The notes under the pieces: generated by a model
Database searches by the model: none
What the model was told of the DNA's origin: nothing
What the model saw: the letters and a program-made list of their open reading frames with translations, nothing else
Shown: positions 9,409-18,299 of the stretch, in pieces
Position numbering within the stretch: position 1 is the stretch's first letter
How the letters are laid out: each line of letters begins with the position of its first letter
Assembly (NCBI GenBank): GCA_000310025.1
Contig: FN649751.1
Coordinates: 2,687,681 to 2,705,979, forward strand
Direction: 5' to 3'
From: Ectocarpus siliculosus
Lineage: Eukaryota > Sar > Phaeophyceae > Ectocarpales > Ectocarpaceae
Length of the DNA stretch: 18,299 nucleotides
Translations under genes and position numbers: made by a program

Positions 9409-10989
9409 TTATACTATATAGCACATGACCGTAGAGGTACAAAGACGAAACAACTTGTGGTGGTGATTCGCAGACTTACCCCAGGACTGTACCCTTGGAA
9501 GTTTGTTTGGTTCGTCTTCGTCCGACTACACGCCTGGGGGAGGGAGGGACGTATGGTGGTTGTCCCATATGGACACTGCGTTCTTGTCTGAGCTCTGTTG
9601 TGTACAAAAGCACCGCTGTTGCCTCGTGCACGGTAGCAGTGAACCGTTGTTTTGCCCTTTTTTTTCTCAGGCAATTTTTTCACGAGAATTTAGGCACGTG
9701 TAGTTCACGATTGGTTACGCACGCGAGATGCTGCGCTTGTGTACATTACTGCGTGCTCGTCCCATGAGTGAAAGTAAGAACGGTTCGCAACTGACTTCTG
9801 GTTGTTGGGTATCCGGAGGCTGCAGTGTTGAACACGAACGTCACGCGGCACCCGGTGTACTGTTTTTCCTGAAGCCAGCGAGCTTTTAACACCCTGTTTT
9901 GGTACGGCAATAATGATAGGAGCAACATTGTCGGGGTTTTTTGTTGCGACGCGTGTTTATGGGTGGAGTGGACGTTGTTCAACTTAAGTACAAGTCACCG
10001 AATGCAATTTTTTCTCTTTTGTTTGTCACGATGGCCCCATCACGTAGCTATGGTGCGCTACACTTGAAAATGTGCTACAGAACCTCTTGAGACGCTGGTA
10101 CACGCTGCAGTTTGTGCCTTTGGCGCCACCATGAAAGACGGGCTCTCGTTTCCATTGTTTTTGGCAACCTGAGTGAAGTTCGACTTGCATGGCCGCCGCT
10201 CGATGTCCCTAAGGCACAGATGTACAACATACGCGTGCGACAGACGTGCACATGTACGTGTGTTGTTGTTGTTTGCATCGACCGCGCTACTGACCAATGC
10301 GAAGACGCCAGTCTCAGTGCGGTTGAAAAGACAAAATGCTTCTGAAGGTCACGATGTGGAACCCCGTGAGGAGGCGTCATGGGTATCTGGTCCTGATCTG
10401 GGGAGGCTATGCTACCCTCCACGCCGTGTGTGGAAAGTATAGCAACCTGAGCAAGCAAAGCCTGGGTCACAACCAACCGTGTTCTTCTAGGTAGTACGCA
10501 ACCTGTTAGGAATTCTATTCCGGCCACAGCAGCTATGAACCATTATGATATCATAAGAAAACCGACCCATCCCTGAGTCTCGTCTCTCTGGGGTATTTTA
10601 GAGTTTTCCCGTCTAAGCGATGGTGATATGTAGTTTTCTAGTAAGCCCGTACTTAATAAGGGTCCTTCATCCTACCGAAACGTTGGGATAGCACATAGTG
10701 CGCCTTATTCTGCTGTGAAAAGAGCGGCGGTAGGGACGTGAAGCTTGCCCTCAATCTTAGTTTGTCTTCTGCATTCCCGGTAATAATGTAATAATAATGC
10801 TGTGTTTGTTCACCCATTTCAATTTTCAGATACTTCTGAAGAAAGGTAACACACGTGTACGGGTCGGTGACCGGAAAACTGAAAAGACCTACTACACAAG
10901 GGTTTTGCTGCATTGTAACAAGTCGGGACGGGGGACGGCCAGCCAAGATCCTTGCCTGGATGCCTGGATTCTGAACTTTTCCTATTTCG

Positions 10990-11080
10990 CCGCACCGCCG
11001 CACCTCGCACCTCGCACCTCGCATGTAATCTCGCCGCACCTCGCAATCTCGCCGCCTCGTAATCTCGCTGCTGCATGTAA
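10990..11080 (+). repeat. Imperfect CACCTCG / TAATCTCGC short repeats
   Basis: Units such as CACCTCG repeat at least four times from about 10999, mixed with three ATCTCGC-type units, two ending in ATGTAA. The tract is pyrimidine-rich and lies 140-230 bp upstream of the start codon of the membrane-protein gene, so it may be part of its leader or core promoter. Confidence 0.55.
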
Positions 11081-11201
11081 CCGTTAACTCTCCATCCGTT
11101 CTTGACTCTCACCGTCCACCTCCGCGCCTCCGCCACATCGCCATCAAATATTCCCTGCGATCTCCCCACATACACCTACAACACCGCTTGGATAGCAGTA
11201 C

Positions 11202-11207
11202 ATGTAG
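11202..11207 (+). promoter_or_regulatory. Minimal start-stop uORF (ATG TAG)
   Basis: ATG followed immediately by TAG, 13 bases before the main ATG at 11221. Two more ATG-TAA pairs lie at 11023-11028 and 11075-11080. Start-stop elements can stall ribosomes and reduce downstream initiation; whether these are in the mRNA is not known. Confidence 0.4.
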
Positions 11208-11220
11208 TATCTGGCGAGGG

Positions 11221-12203
11221 ATGTTTCGTGGTAAAGCGCAACGACGACGTAGCTTAGAGAGGGCGGAGTATTCTGACGATGACGGCTACTACGAAGAGGA
11301 CGACATGGAAGGGGGAGGTTATGCCACTCAGCGAGGGATGGCCGAAGCGTCTGTTGCCGCCCAGGCCGCCGAACACGACCGCATCAACTTTTCAAGAGGG
11401 AGCCTCGACGAGCTTGGCATAAACTGGAGCCGACTTCGTCGGATCGACCTCCGCTGGATGGAGAAGCTGCTGGCTGTGGTCGACACGCTCCAGGTGTACG
11501 CGCTCATGTGGTCCTTGAGCCAGCCCTGGCCCTGGCCTCGGCCTTGGCTGACCGCAACTCGATGGACAGTTGTAGCTAACCTGGACGTGGTGAGCATCCA
11601 CGACGCGGCAATGACGGTGACAGGGCCGGGCACCTATTCTTCCCCGTGGGGGGAGCGCGAAGGCTACGTGTTCTACGCGTTCCTGTTTACGGTGGTTCCG
11701 GTCGGGATACAAACGCTATGGTATTTCCGGAAAGTCCTCGCCGTCTTGTGGCTAGATCGAAGGGTTCTCTTCCATCGCATCGTTCTGGGCGAGAGCAGGC
11801 CTTCACCCCCAGGCGCGAAGGTAGTCAGCACCCTTATCGCGTTCGAGCGGGCGTTGTTGCTGTCGGCCCACCTCCTGTATCTCCCCGTGCTGCTAGCGGT
11901 CATCCGTCTTCTGCTTTGCGACGGTGACGGAACACTGTCCGTCGACCCTACTATGAGCTGCCGAAGCGCGTCCTTGGTGCTGCCGGCGATGCTAGGGTGC
12001 GGCGTTGTCATTGCTTTCACACTGGATCTGAAGAGGCATACGACGAATGCCGCCCACGCCGTGACGACGTACAGTGGGAAGTCTGACCACGAGAGGTTTT
12101 TGCAGCGGGTGGAGATTGAGTACTCTCTGAACCTGTGCAATGGGTGGGAGGCAGACCATCTGTGGATGGTCTGCAGCTTTCGTCGGCATGCGGTTCGGTA
12201 CAG
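11221..12203 (+). CDS. Membrane-protein gene exon 1
   Basis: 327 codons plus two bases, strong GC third-position bias, four hydrophobic segments. The donor is ACAG|GTGAGC (12203/12204), phase 2. Without the splice the frame stops at once (TGA), which supports it. Confidence 0.8.
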
Positions 12204-15200
12204 GTGAGCTGGCGATTACAGCTGTAGAAGTAGACCGCGCACGTTCATCGTCGAGTCCACTTGAAACATCCCCAGCCCTCTCGCACACGAGGTGTACTTT
12301 TTACTTCAAGATCAAAGCAGTTCCTATTGGAAACGATTAAGAGTGTGAGTAGCGGGAGATCGACAATGGGCAAGTCATCCGCCTGGCCTCTTGGGAAAAA
12401 ATACTAATTGTTTACGGAAGCGCATACTTGGTGTGCGACACTTTGCCAAGATCGGGAACGTCCAACATGGCTACATGCAGTCCTCCTATGGCCAGTGATT
12501 AATGGCTCACACAGATATACGGAAGACCACTTCGACTGCGCTTTGAACGGGGTACTGCTGTACCGACGACACATGGCACAGGCAATTCCCAACTCTTTCC
12601 TCGAAACGACGGAAAATTGAAACAGGTCAACGACACACAAGTGGCATTGAATGTTCCAACAGGCACAAGGACCACCGCTCATTTGTTCCGTTCCATTTTC
12701 TTTCGTGCACTTTCCCACACAAGGGTGTACATGATGTATCTAAAGCTGGCCCTGGTTCTTGTCTACGCCTTTGGCCGGTCGAACCTGGAGGATCAAGCGG
12801 TCATGTTCTGGGGGCTCATCACGTTCTGGTCTGTGTGGAGCTGCACGCACCCTCCTTATCGATGCCGTAGCTCCAACAGGTAAAACTTCACAGGTTGCGA
12901 CCTGAAGTTTTCGAGTGCTGAGTCGATTCTTCTTTTTCGCGCGGTGGCGTGCGGTGAAATACAAGCTGGGGTGGAGACAAAAAACTTAGAGCACGACCAA
13001 CCGTAGTTCGCTGTGGACAATGCAGCAGCATGTGGAATCGACTGCACCTTCGGAGTTGAACATTGCAATCAAGGAGGGGGGAAACGTGTACGGAGAGACT
13101 GAAAAGCCCGAGAAATTCCCATTTCGTGTGTTAGTGTTTGGAACACTCACGGTAGTTACCTAGACCACTGACACCTACTGCGTAGAGCTCACTCTTCTAG
13201 CAGTTCTTTCATCCATTTCTACGACTCTCCCGCCTCGTTTGTTCAAAACGTTTACTGCGACCTCCTCTTCACACCCTCTCGTTGGCCGACAACAGGCTCC
13301 ACTACGTCTTACACGCAACACTCTGGCTGGACGCGCTGCTGGGAATGATGACCGGGTATGGCGTCCGAGGGTCCTTGCTCGTGGCAAGCCGTCTGTTCAA
13401 GTTTATGACGGCAACCAACCTTGTCGCCGCTGCAATCGCCGTCGGGGTGATCATCGCGCCTCCGATCGAGGAAGAGCTGGCGCGCCGCCGTCACAAGAAA
13501 CGCGTCCTGCAAGCAGCACGAAGAAATCGCGCCGCCCGTGCCTCTGGAAACGATGACTCCTCCTCCGGCGATAGCGCTGCCGTTGACGGCGGGGCCATGT
13601 CCGCCACCAATGGCTTGCACGACACCCCGGTAGCTGAAGGCGGCGCGAACGATGCCCATACCACGGCCCCTGGCCCTCTGGTGTATCCTGATCGGTGGCC
13701 GACGCGGGCGACGCTGATTGCCCTGGCCAGTAACCCGCGGCGGCGAGAGTGGGTGGACGCTATCCGAAAGGCCAAAGAGTTCCGCTTCCAGTGCGAAATG
13801 TGTCCGAGGGGGCTCGAGCCCGTCCGCGCCCTGGAGGCCTTCATGAGGCACGTGCGAGCTATCTGGGCGGAGGCTAAGGCGGAGGACAGCGCCCTGGAGC
13901 CGGCGCTCGGGGCGGCCCTAGAGAGGCTCGCCCTAGTTCATGCTCGCATGGCTTACCGGGTCAAGCAGGAGGGTGGCGGCCTCACCGAGGCGCTCGAGGA
14001 AGCGCTGCTAGACCCGACCGTCGTTGCCGGCATGCAACGGCGAAGGAGGGCTCAGGTGCGTCAGCGCAGTCGTGTGCGCGTGTGGAAGGTTTTGGGCTGG
14101 ATTAACGTCAAAGTGGGCGTTTTGAGGGAAGAGGGAGACATCGGAAAACGAACGCCGCCACGAGGACATATGCTACGTCGGAGTGTTGCTTTTTAAGTGT
14201 ACGGTGTGCCACTGCTTGCCCCATCCATGATCACCTGCCGTCATTTGTCTCGGTTTACTCACGTTTTGGCGCTGATCGATCGTTATTGCATCCAACCCCA
14301 CCCGCCCGCACAACAGGCGCTCATGACCGACCGTCAGAAACGGGTAATGATCAAGCTGTTCGCCGTCTCGGCCTTCCTCAACCACCGCGACTTCCGCGAC
14401 TCGTCCGCGGCGAGCGTTCTCCGCCTCCGGGACGAAACCGAACGAATATTCAGCCAGCCGCTCACGGCGGATTCACGAGCAAGCGTGAAAACCATCTGCA
14501 TGCAGGTGAGACCACTTTTGCTGGGGGCGAGGGTGGCCGAGATCTCGACTCGGGGGTGGAGTAAGGAAGAGGCGGACTGGTCGTCGCTATTCTACGATGT
14601 TAGACGCACTCGTTTGCCGAGGGTGGTCGCCCTCTGACATTCAACGATCATAAAGTAGCTGTGGTGCTTGCGCAAGTGACACGATAGTGTGCATGCACTT
14701 CATGGTGTCGACACTATGTTTTTGAGACCTTCGCATCACAGCAGCAGCCCTTGCGAACATCTTTTCAAAAAAGGTGAAAGGGGCGCTTTCTCCATATCAT
14801 GTCGCTGCACGGAACGCTTGCATCGTCCCCACGTCCCTGCCCGAAAACCACAACCTTTTCGACTTTTCTCAACTACAACAGTGGAAGCGCCTCATTCAGA
14901 AGAGCGAGCGGGAGTATGAGGAGGCCCACGGACACCCTCCTCTCCTGTCCGACAAAGAGGTCGGTCAAAAGCATTGCGTTTTTATTGGCTCACACACGCA
15001 CCTTTACTGCCGGTCTGAAGAAGTAGTGTGAAACGGATGGCGTTGTAGTAATAGCATGCACTGCTTTGGGATGCCTGCAAATATGCCCACAGCGAAAGCA
15101 ACACGAAATGATTGAAGCGGAATCTTCACTCCTTCACAGCGCAACAATGAAAGCGATCGGCAGTACTGCCATGATTGCCAAGGCTCATTTCGTAATGCCC

Positions 15201-16075
15201 ATGTCGACCTACACCCGGTTCTTCAAAATGTCCCTGGGCATCGCATGATACTCACGCGACAGGAAAACAGTGAGTGGTACGGGTTCTACAAGAAACTCCG
15301 GGCCGCTCTAGAAACTCTACCCGCTCCTGGCCCCTCAGACGGCGGTGGCATCGCCGCCAGCACGCACGAAAGCGTCGGCGCCAGGAGGGACGACGACGCG
15401 TCTCTGTCGCTGACCCCCGAAGCTTCCGCGAGCCTCGTGACGCTCACCCGCGCCACGAAACAGCTTCTGGCGACAGGCGGACCGTCGCCGGGCGGCGGCT
15501 ATGGCGACGGCGGTGGGTTCGACGTCAACGCGGCAGACGCGTGTCGAAAGGTGGGTTAGTTATGGGCGGTCGAGGGCCTCCGTCCTGTGAGCTTACATTG
15601 CCCCGATTCTCATCCCCTCGAAAGAAAGGCGTCCTTCTCGTGTCGTCGTACGAGTGGCTCGTCTTCACCAACCCATTAAGCCCGCTTCTAAAGGTATTCG
15701 TAGGATGGGGGTAGAGCGCGCTTTCAAGTCGACACGATGCATGACCCGATGGGGTGACACAGACAGCTATTGTTGCATACTTTGCCGGCATGCCGCTAAT
15801 GTTGCAACCCTATATTCGCTGGGCGTCGTCCTTCGTCAAACGCACCGCGGCGCCCTTCCCTGCTGGCTCTGCCCTAAACGGTTCTCGCTCACCCGTGCTT
15901 TCGCGTGACGTGGGACCCACCCCGCCAGCAATGGAAGCGAGCCATCCGGGTCTGGGAGGGAGACTTCGAGAGGCGGACAGGAAACCCGCCAGGAGTCAGC
16001 GACAAGCAGCTCATCAGGGACCACTACGACTACTATCAGCGCCTCCGGGACTTGATAGCGCGCAGCGGCCTGTAA
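11221..16075 (+). CDS. Multipass membrane protein with two C-terminal FAM13-like motifs (about nine exons)
   Basis: Exons: 11221-12203, 12724-12879, 13296-14055, 14317-14505, 14882-14959, 15263-15550, 15625-15693, 15763 to about 15834, 15929-16075. Phases are 2, 2, then 0. About 913 residues. ATG 11221 is the first in-frame ATG; an acidic N-tail (DDDGYYEEDD) follows. Hydrophobic segments lie near residues 82-98, 149-168, 205-232, 251-270, 331-344, 353-367, 381-400 and 416-435. The block R-x-x-Y-K-L-type helix, V-Y-A-F, then HPPYRCRSSNRLHYVL resembles the membrane C-terminus of large stramenopile TRP-like or GCC2/GCC3 proteins (inference). Residues about 697-741 and the last exon carry the same motif (see findings), similar to the FAM13 family C-terminal region. 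Function is unknown; a channel or transporter-like scaffold is possible. Confidence 0.78.
12724..12879 (+). CDS. Membrane-protein gene exon 2
   Basis: The acceptor CACACAAG|GG follows a pyrimidine tract. It reads V-Y-M-M-Y-L-K-L-A-L-V-L-V-Y-A-F and a second hydrophobic stretch, then THPPYRCRSSN. It ends AACAG|GTAAAA in phase 2, the same phase as it enters. Confidence 0.8.
13296..14055 (+). CDS. Membrane-protein gene exon 3
   Basis: Starts at CGACAACAG|GCTCC, completing Arg 380. Two last hydrophobic segments, then a basic stretch (EELARRRHKKRVLQAARR), a Ser/Asp linker and a charged helical domain with P-R-G-L-E-P-V-R-A-L-E-A-F. The donor is GCTCAG|GTGCGT (phase 0). Confidence 0.8.
14317..14505 (+). 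CDS. Membrane-protein gene exon 4
   Basis: 63 codons between CAACAG|GCG and ATGCAG|GTGAGA, phase 0 at both ends. It reads ALMTDRQKRVMIKLFAVSAF and a mixed helical segment; no family recognised. Confidence 0.75.
14882..14959 (+). CDS. Membrane-protein gene exon 5 (first half of FAM13-like motif 1)
   Basis: 26 codons between CTACAACAG|TGG and AAAGAG|GTCGGT. It reads W-K-R-L-I-Q-K-S-E-R-E-Y-E-E-A-H-G-H-P-P then LLSDKE. The frame is also open upstream to about 14774 (N-L-F-D-F-S-Q-L-Q-Q), so the exon could start earlier. Confidence 0.7.
15263..15550 (+). CDS. Membrane-protein gene exon 6 (second half of motif 1)
   Basis: 96 codons from ACGCGACAG|GAA to CGAAAG|GTGGGT, phase 0. It begins ENSEWYGFYKKLRAALE, completing motif 1 with the same spacing as motif 2, then a Gly/Ser/Asp-rich linker. 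Confidence 0.75.
15625..15693 (+). CDS. Membrane-protein gene exon 7
   Basis: 23 codons (K-K/G-V-L-L-V-S-S-Y-E-W-L-V-F-T-N) between CCTCGAAAG|AAA and CTAAAG|GTATTC, phase 0. The alternative acceptor four bases downstream (AAAG|GCG) would break the frame. Confidence 0.65.
15763..15834 (+). CDS. Membrane-protein gene exon 8 (3' boundary uncertain)
   Basis: Starts at GACACAG|ACA in phase 0 and reads TAIVAYFAGMPLMLQPYIRW. The final exon is in the next frame, so an intron must end at 15928. The only phase-0 GT far enough upstream in the late part is TTC|GTCAAA (15834/15835), a weak donor. Confidence 0.5.
15929..16075 (+). CDS. Membrane-protein gene last exon (FAM13-like motif 2 and stop)
   Basis: 48 codons plus TAA after CGCCAG|CAA, the only AG in about 90 bases of pyrimidine-rich sequence. 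It reads Q-W-K-R-A-I-R-V-W-E-G-D-F-E-R-R-T-G-N-P, then PGVSDKQLIRDHYDYYQRLR and a short tail. The similarity to motif 1 confirms this frame. Confidence 0.8.
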   Translation, partial: QWKRAIRVWEGDFERRTGNPPGVSDKQLIRDHYDYYQRLRDLIARSGL

Positions 16076-16121
16076 CAACCCAACCTCGGTAGTGTACGAC
16101 GGCCTGAGCAAACACGCGGTA

Positions 16122-16131
16122 AATAAATAAA
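16122..16131 (+). terminator. Polyadenylation signal, overlapping AATAAA pair
   Basis: Two overlapping AATAAA hexamers start 47 bases after the TAA of the membrane-protein gene. The position suits the 3' UTR of that gene. Confidence 0.6.
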
Positions 16132-16143
16132 GCGTTCCAGCGT

Positions 16144-16436
16144 CGGTTCACGAGAAATAGAGAAGGTCTGACAAACCGTCGACAAATAGGATTCGAGAGA
16201 GATAGAGAAGGTCTGATAAACCATCAGCGACTACGAATAGGTTCGAGAAATAGCGGAGGTCTGACAAACAATCGACGACGACAAATACAGTCGGTTTGAG
16301 AGAGATAGAGAAGGTCTGATAAACCATCAACGACTGCGAATAGGTTCGAGCAATAGAGGTCTGACAAACCATCGACGGCCTACAAATAGGCTCGAGAAAT
16401 AGAGAAGGTCTGACAAACCATCAACGACTACAAAGG
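16144..16436. repeat. Minisatellite, six copies of an approximately 50-bp unit
   Basis: The core GATAGAGAAGGTCTGA or AATAGAGAAGGTCTGA followed by (C/T)AAACCATC recurs six times with about 46-53 bp spacing. Copies 2 and 4 share GAGAGAGATAG...CTGATAAACC...CGAATAG; copies 1, 3, 5 and 6 share GAGAAATAG-type starts and CTGACAAAC. It begins directly after the polyadenylation signal. Confidence 0.85.
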
Positions 16437-17969
16437 CCAAAGAACGTGTTAAGAGATTGGGGTCTGGGCAATGTAGGTCGAGAATAGATACTAGTCTACA
16501 TGCGAAGGCAAAGAAATGAGTTTTGCGGCAGCTGCAGCGTGGTTGGTTGTGGGCGGACAAACCTTCTCGTGGAAGACGCAAAAAAAAAGAAAGAATCATG
16601 TTCTCTCTCGGCCCCCGTGCTCTAGATGCGGACATCACTATCATCGCGGCACACATTGAGCGACGTCTTTTGAGGGTAGATGGCTGTGCCGGGAGGACGG
16701 CCGAGGGCTCCTCGGTCGTTCAAGCTTAAAGCACAGGCAAGGGGGTGGAGTGCGAGGCCACAAACAACCAAAAAGGCCGTCCGTTGTATGTCCCTGTGAC
16801 CTCGCTCGTGGCGGCCGCGAGTTCTAAATCCTCCTCTGTTAGCCGTAGCATTTGGGACACCCGTACACTTATGTTTTCGCAACTTCGAGCAAAGCGCAAA
16901 CCGGAAGCATTGGGTTACAGCACCAACACGCCGCCCACCCGCAATAAGCACACCGCAGTAGAACCGCCCCCGCTGCTGCCTGCCCGGCACGAGCTCGGGT
17001 CAGGTTCGACATCATCGGCCCTTCCTTGCGAGGGCTGCTACGAGCGTGTTTGGGGCGAAAATCATCATGCCCACCAGCAGCAGCAGCAGCCGAAACGAAA
17101 CGTTTACGACGGACGTATTTGTACATGACGCGCCCAATCCATCTCGGTTGGTTGGACAGCGAGAGCGTAACTCACGCCTCGCCTCGTGGTGTATGTGCTT
17201 ACCACACGCCCGGCACAACTCACGACACCTCTCTTCTGATGCAAACACCGGAGAAGGGCGGGTGCTGCTGGCCCCCAACCAACCAAGCGTGGTGCGACCC
17301 TAAATAACGAAAGCGCCGGGGGGATTCGAAACTCAGCTCAACAAATCTTTGCCGCAAAGATGAAAACCGAAATGACACAGCGTGTTGGTCTATGTTTTTA
17401 CTGTCTTTAAAGGGCTCGCGCACCCGCAGATGATGCGGGTGGCATCGAGCGCTGTAGGGATGCAACAAGAATAAAAGGGAGGGTACTGGGTACGCAGCAC
17501 CGATTGATTATGATTGGATGCATGTGCGAATCTAATTCTCGTCTGCACTCTCTACGTCAGATTGAGCATTCACCGATGTTTGTCGGTCTTTGCTCATCGC
17601 TCTCTTCTTGACAAAAACCGTGGACGCAAGGACGCAACAAGAATTAACGCACTCATAATTCTTTGGCACACGGGTGTTGACTGCTGCTGTGTTTACGAAT
17701 CTTCGTGTCGTCTGTGCTCTCTACACCATCTTCAAAAAGAGACCGATGAGATCTCTTAGAGGACCACCACGGTTGCCCGAGGCAAGCTGCGATGCGGACG
17801 CTAAGCAAATGGGACATGCATACTACCTAACTACATGACCGACGGCGCGCAATTTCCAACCAACTCGAATCTCGGACAAAAAAAAGGTCAGCATCTACTC
17901 CTCGTTGTCCCTCACGCAGGTAGCATATCGCCGCCGTTTATGATTTCTTTCCTCGAAGGACACCACCGG
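16437..17969. other. Convergent intergenic region without a confident gene
   Basis: Lies between the 3' ends of the membrane-protein gene and the CoA-synthesis gene. Open frames such as 16745-17128 lack convincing codon bias or recognisable protein. The stretch contains a CAG run (about 17081-17089) and the stem-loop at 17414-17450. Confidence 0.55.
17414..17450. other. GC-rich stem-loop
   Basis: CACCCGCA (17421-17428) pairs with TGCGGGTG (17434-17441) around a GATGA loop, and outer GCTCG (17414-17418) pairs with CGAGC (17446-17450) across a small internal loop. It could be a 3'-UTR structure of the minus-strand gene or a small RNA hairpin; both are inference. Confidence 0.5.
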
Positions 17970-18230
17970 CTATTTCCGCTGCTGCTGCTGTTGCTGCATG
18001 TCTCTCTGCTTCTCCTCCGCCGCTCGCCGCAAATACGACGAGCTCAACGTTGCCGCGGCCAGCCGCCTTGTGACCGCCACCGCAAGGGGGCGGAACCCCT
18101 TCTGCGCGCGAAGCTCGTTGATCTTCTCTGCCCCGAGTACCGTCTCCGAGCTCACAACGATCGCGTCGAACGCCTCCTCGACAGCGGGGGGGCCAAACGG
18201 GTCCGTGATCCCCTCCACCCGTGTTCGCAT
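17970..18230 (-). CDS. COAD: Phosphopantetheine adenylyltransferase, eukaryotic type, last exon
   Basis: The enzyme joins 4'-phosphopantetheine to AMP from ATP to form dephospho-CoA, the penultimate step of coenzyme A synthesis. The exon starts after the acceptor CCCTCAG (18232-18231) and encodes 86 residues to TAG. It carries VEGITDPFGPP, DAIVVSSETVLGAEKINELR and the late L-S-S-S-Y-L-R-R, which match the C-terminal half of archaeal/eukaryotic PPAT (segments DPFGP, VVS-x-ET...G...IN, and L-S-S-T-x-x-R). The N-terminal nucleotide-binding half lies beyond the window, so whether it is a stand-alone PPAT or fused as in COASY cannot be seen; no kinase follows, so a C-terminal dephospho-CoA kinase is absent. 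It ends in a six-Gln run and Arg-Lys. Confidence 0.87.
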   Translation of the reverse strand: MRTRVEGITDPFGPPAVEEAFDAIVVSSETVLGAEKINELRAQKGFRPLAVAVTRRLAAATLSSSYLRRAAEEKQRDMQQQQQQRK

Positions 18231-18299
18231 CTGAGGGTTCAGGGTTCTGTTTTGTTTTCGTTTCGTGGCGAAGAAATAATGGTGGAGAGGGGGGGGGGG

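Larger units (their letters stand above)
9409..11220. other. Intergenic region between FMC1 and the membrane-protein gene
   Basis: No exon with both codon bias and splice sites was seen in these 1.8 kb. The region holds the FMC1 3' flank, a 14-bp AT-rich palindrome at 10543-10556 (within chance), and from 10985 a CT-rich leader with CACCTCG/GTAATCTCGC-type repeats and three ATG-stop elements. Confidence 0.6.

Noticed and set aside
10543-10556. 14-bp perfect palindrome TTATGATATCATAA
   Set aside because: About one such palindrome is expected by chance in a window of this size, and it is AT-rich.
10819-11175. 118-codon minus-strand frame opposite the leader repeats
   Set aside because: Arises from the CACCTCG-type repeats; no domain or bias.
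15066-15248. Candidate extra exon (R-K-Q-H-E-M-I-E-A...)
   Set aside because: Weak third-position bias and a stop; skipping it gives a gap-free match between the two FAM13-like motifs.
16144-16436. CRISPR-like regular spacing
   Set aside because: Units are contiguous and diverged without unique spacers; the host is a eukaryote.
16745-17128. 127-codon plus-strand frame downstream of the minisatellite
   Set aside because: No recognisable protein, no supporting splice or codon signal.

Overview
This is a eukaryotic nuclear window. Coding exons have GC-rich third positions, introns are canonical GT-AG from about 70 bp to over 2 kb, and (CGG)n tracts encode Pro and Ala runs. There are no operons, Shine-Dalgarno-spaced genes or CRISPR. 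The look (low-complexity expansions, long introns, minisatellites, a multipass membrane protein with FAM13-like motifs) suggests a stramenopile, perhaps a brown alga. That assignment is inference; no rRNA or organellar marker is present.

Four protein genes can be rebuilt by joining exons whose splice phases agree. (1) Minus strand, 6221 to beyond position 1: four exons, at least 1,092 residues, very rich in Pro, Ala and Gly, with a C-terminal segment resembling the conserved motif of WASH complex subunit 3 (WASHC3/CCDC53). (2) Plus strand, 6395-9408: three small exons giving a 109-residue protein that matches the mitochondrial ATP-synthase assembly factor FMC1. Genes 1 and 2 are head to head, with 173 bp between their start codons. 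(3) Plus strand, 11221-16075: about nine exons and about 913 residues, a multipass membrane protein with two copies of a FAM13-like W-K-R...G-x-P-P...D-K...Y...Y...L-R motif near its C-terminus. (4) Minus strand, 18230-17970: the last exon of eukaryotic-type phosphopantetheine adenylyltransferase (coenzyme A synthesis), converging on gene 3.

Non-coding structure: a large imperfect foldback (about 7670-8215) and a separate 20-bp inverted-repeat pair (7265-7435) lie in the 2.27-kb second intron of FMC1. Three ATG-stop dinucleotide-codon elements lie in the leader of gene 3. A six-copy minisatellite with two alternating unit types directly follows the polyadenylation signal of gene 3. A GC-rich stem-loop lies at 17414-17450. 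The stretch 4565-4830 looks like low-quality base calls after a C17 run. The long ORFs opposite the repeat-rich exons are shadows. No new defence or mobile system was found. The least expected items are the WASHC3-like motif in a giant proline-rich protein and the duplicated FAM13-like motif on a multipass membrane protein.
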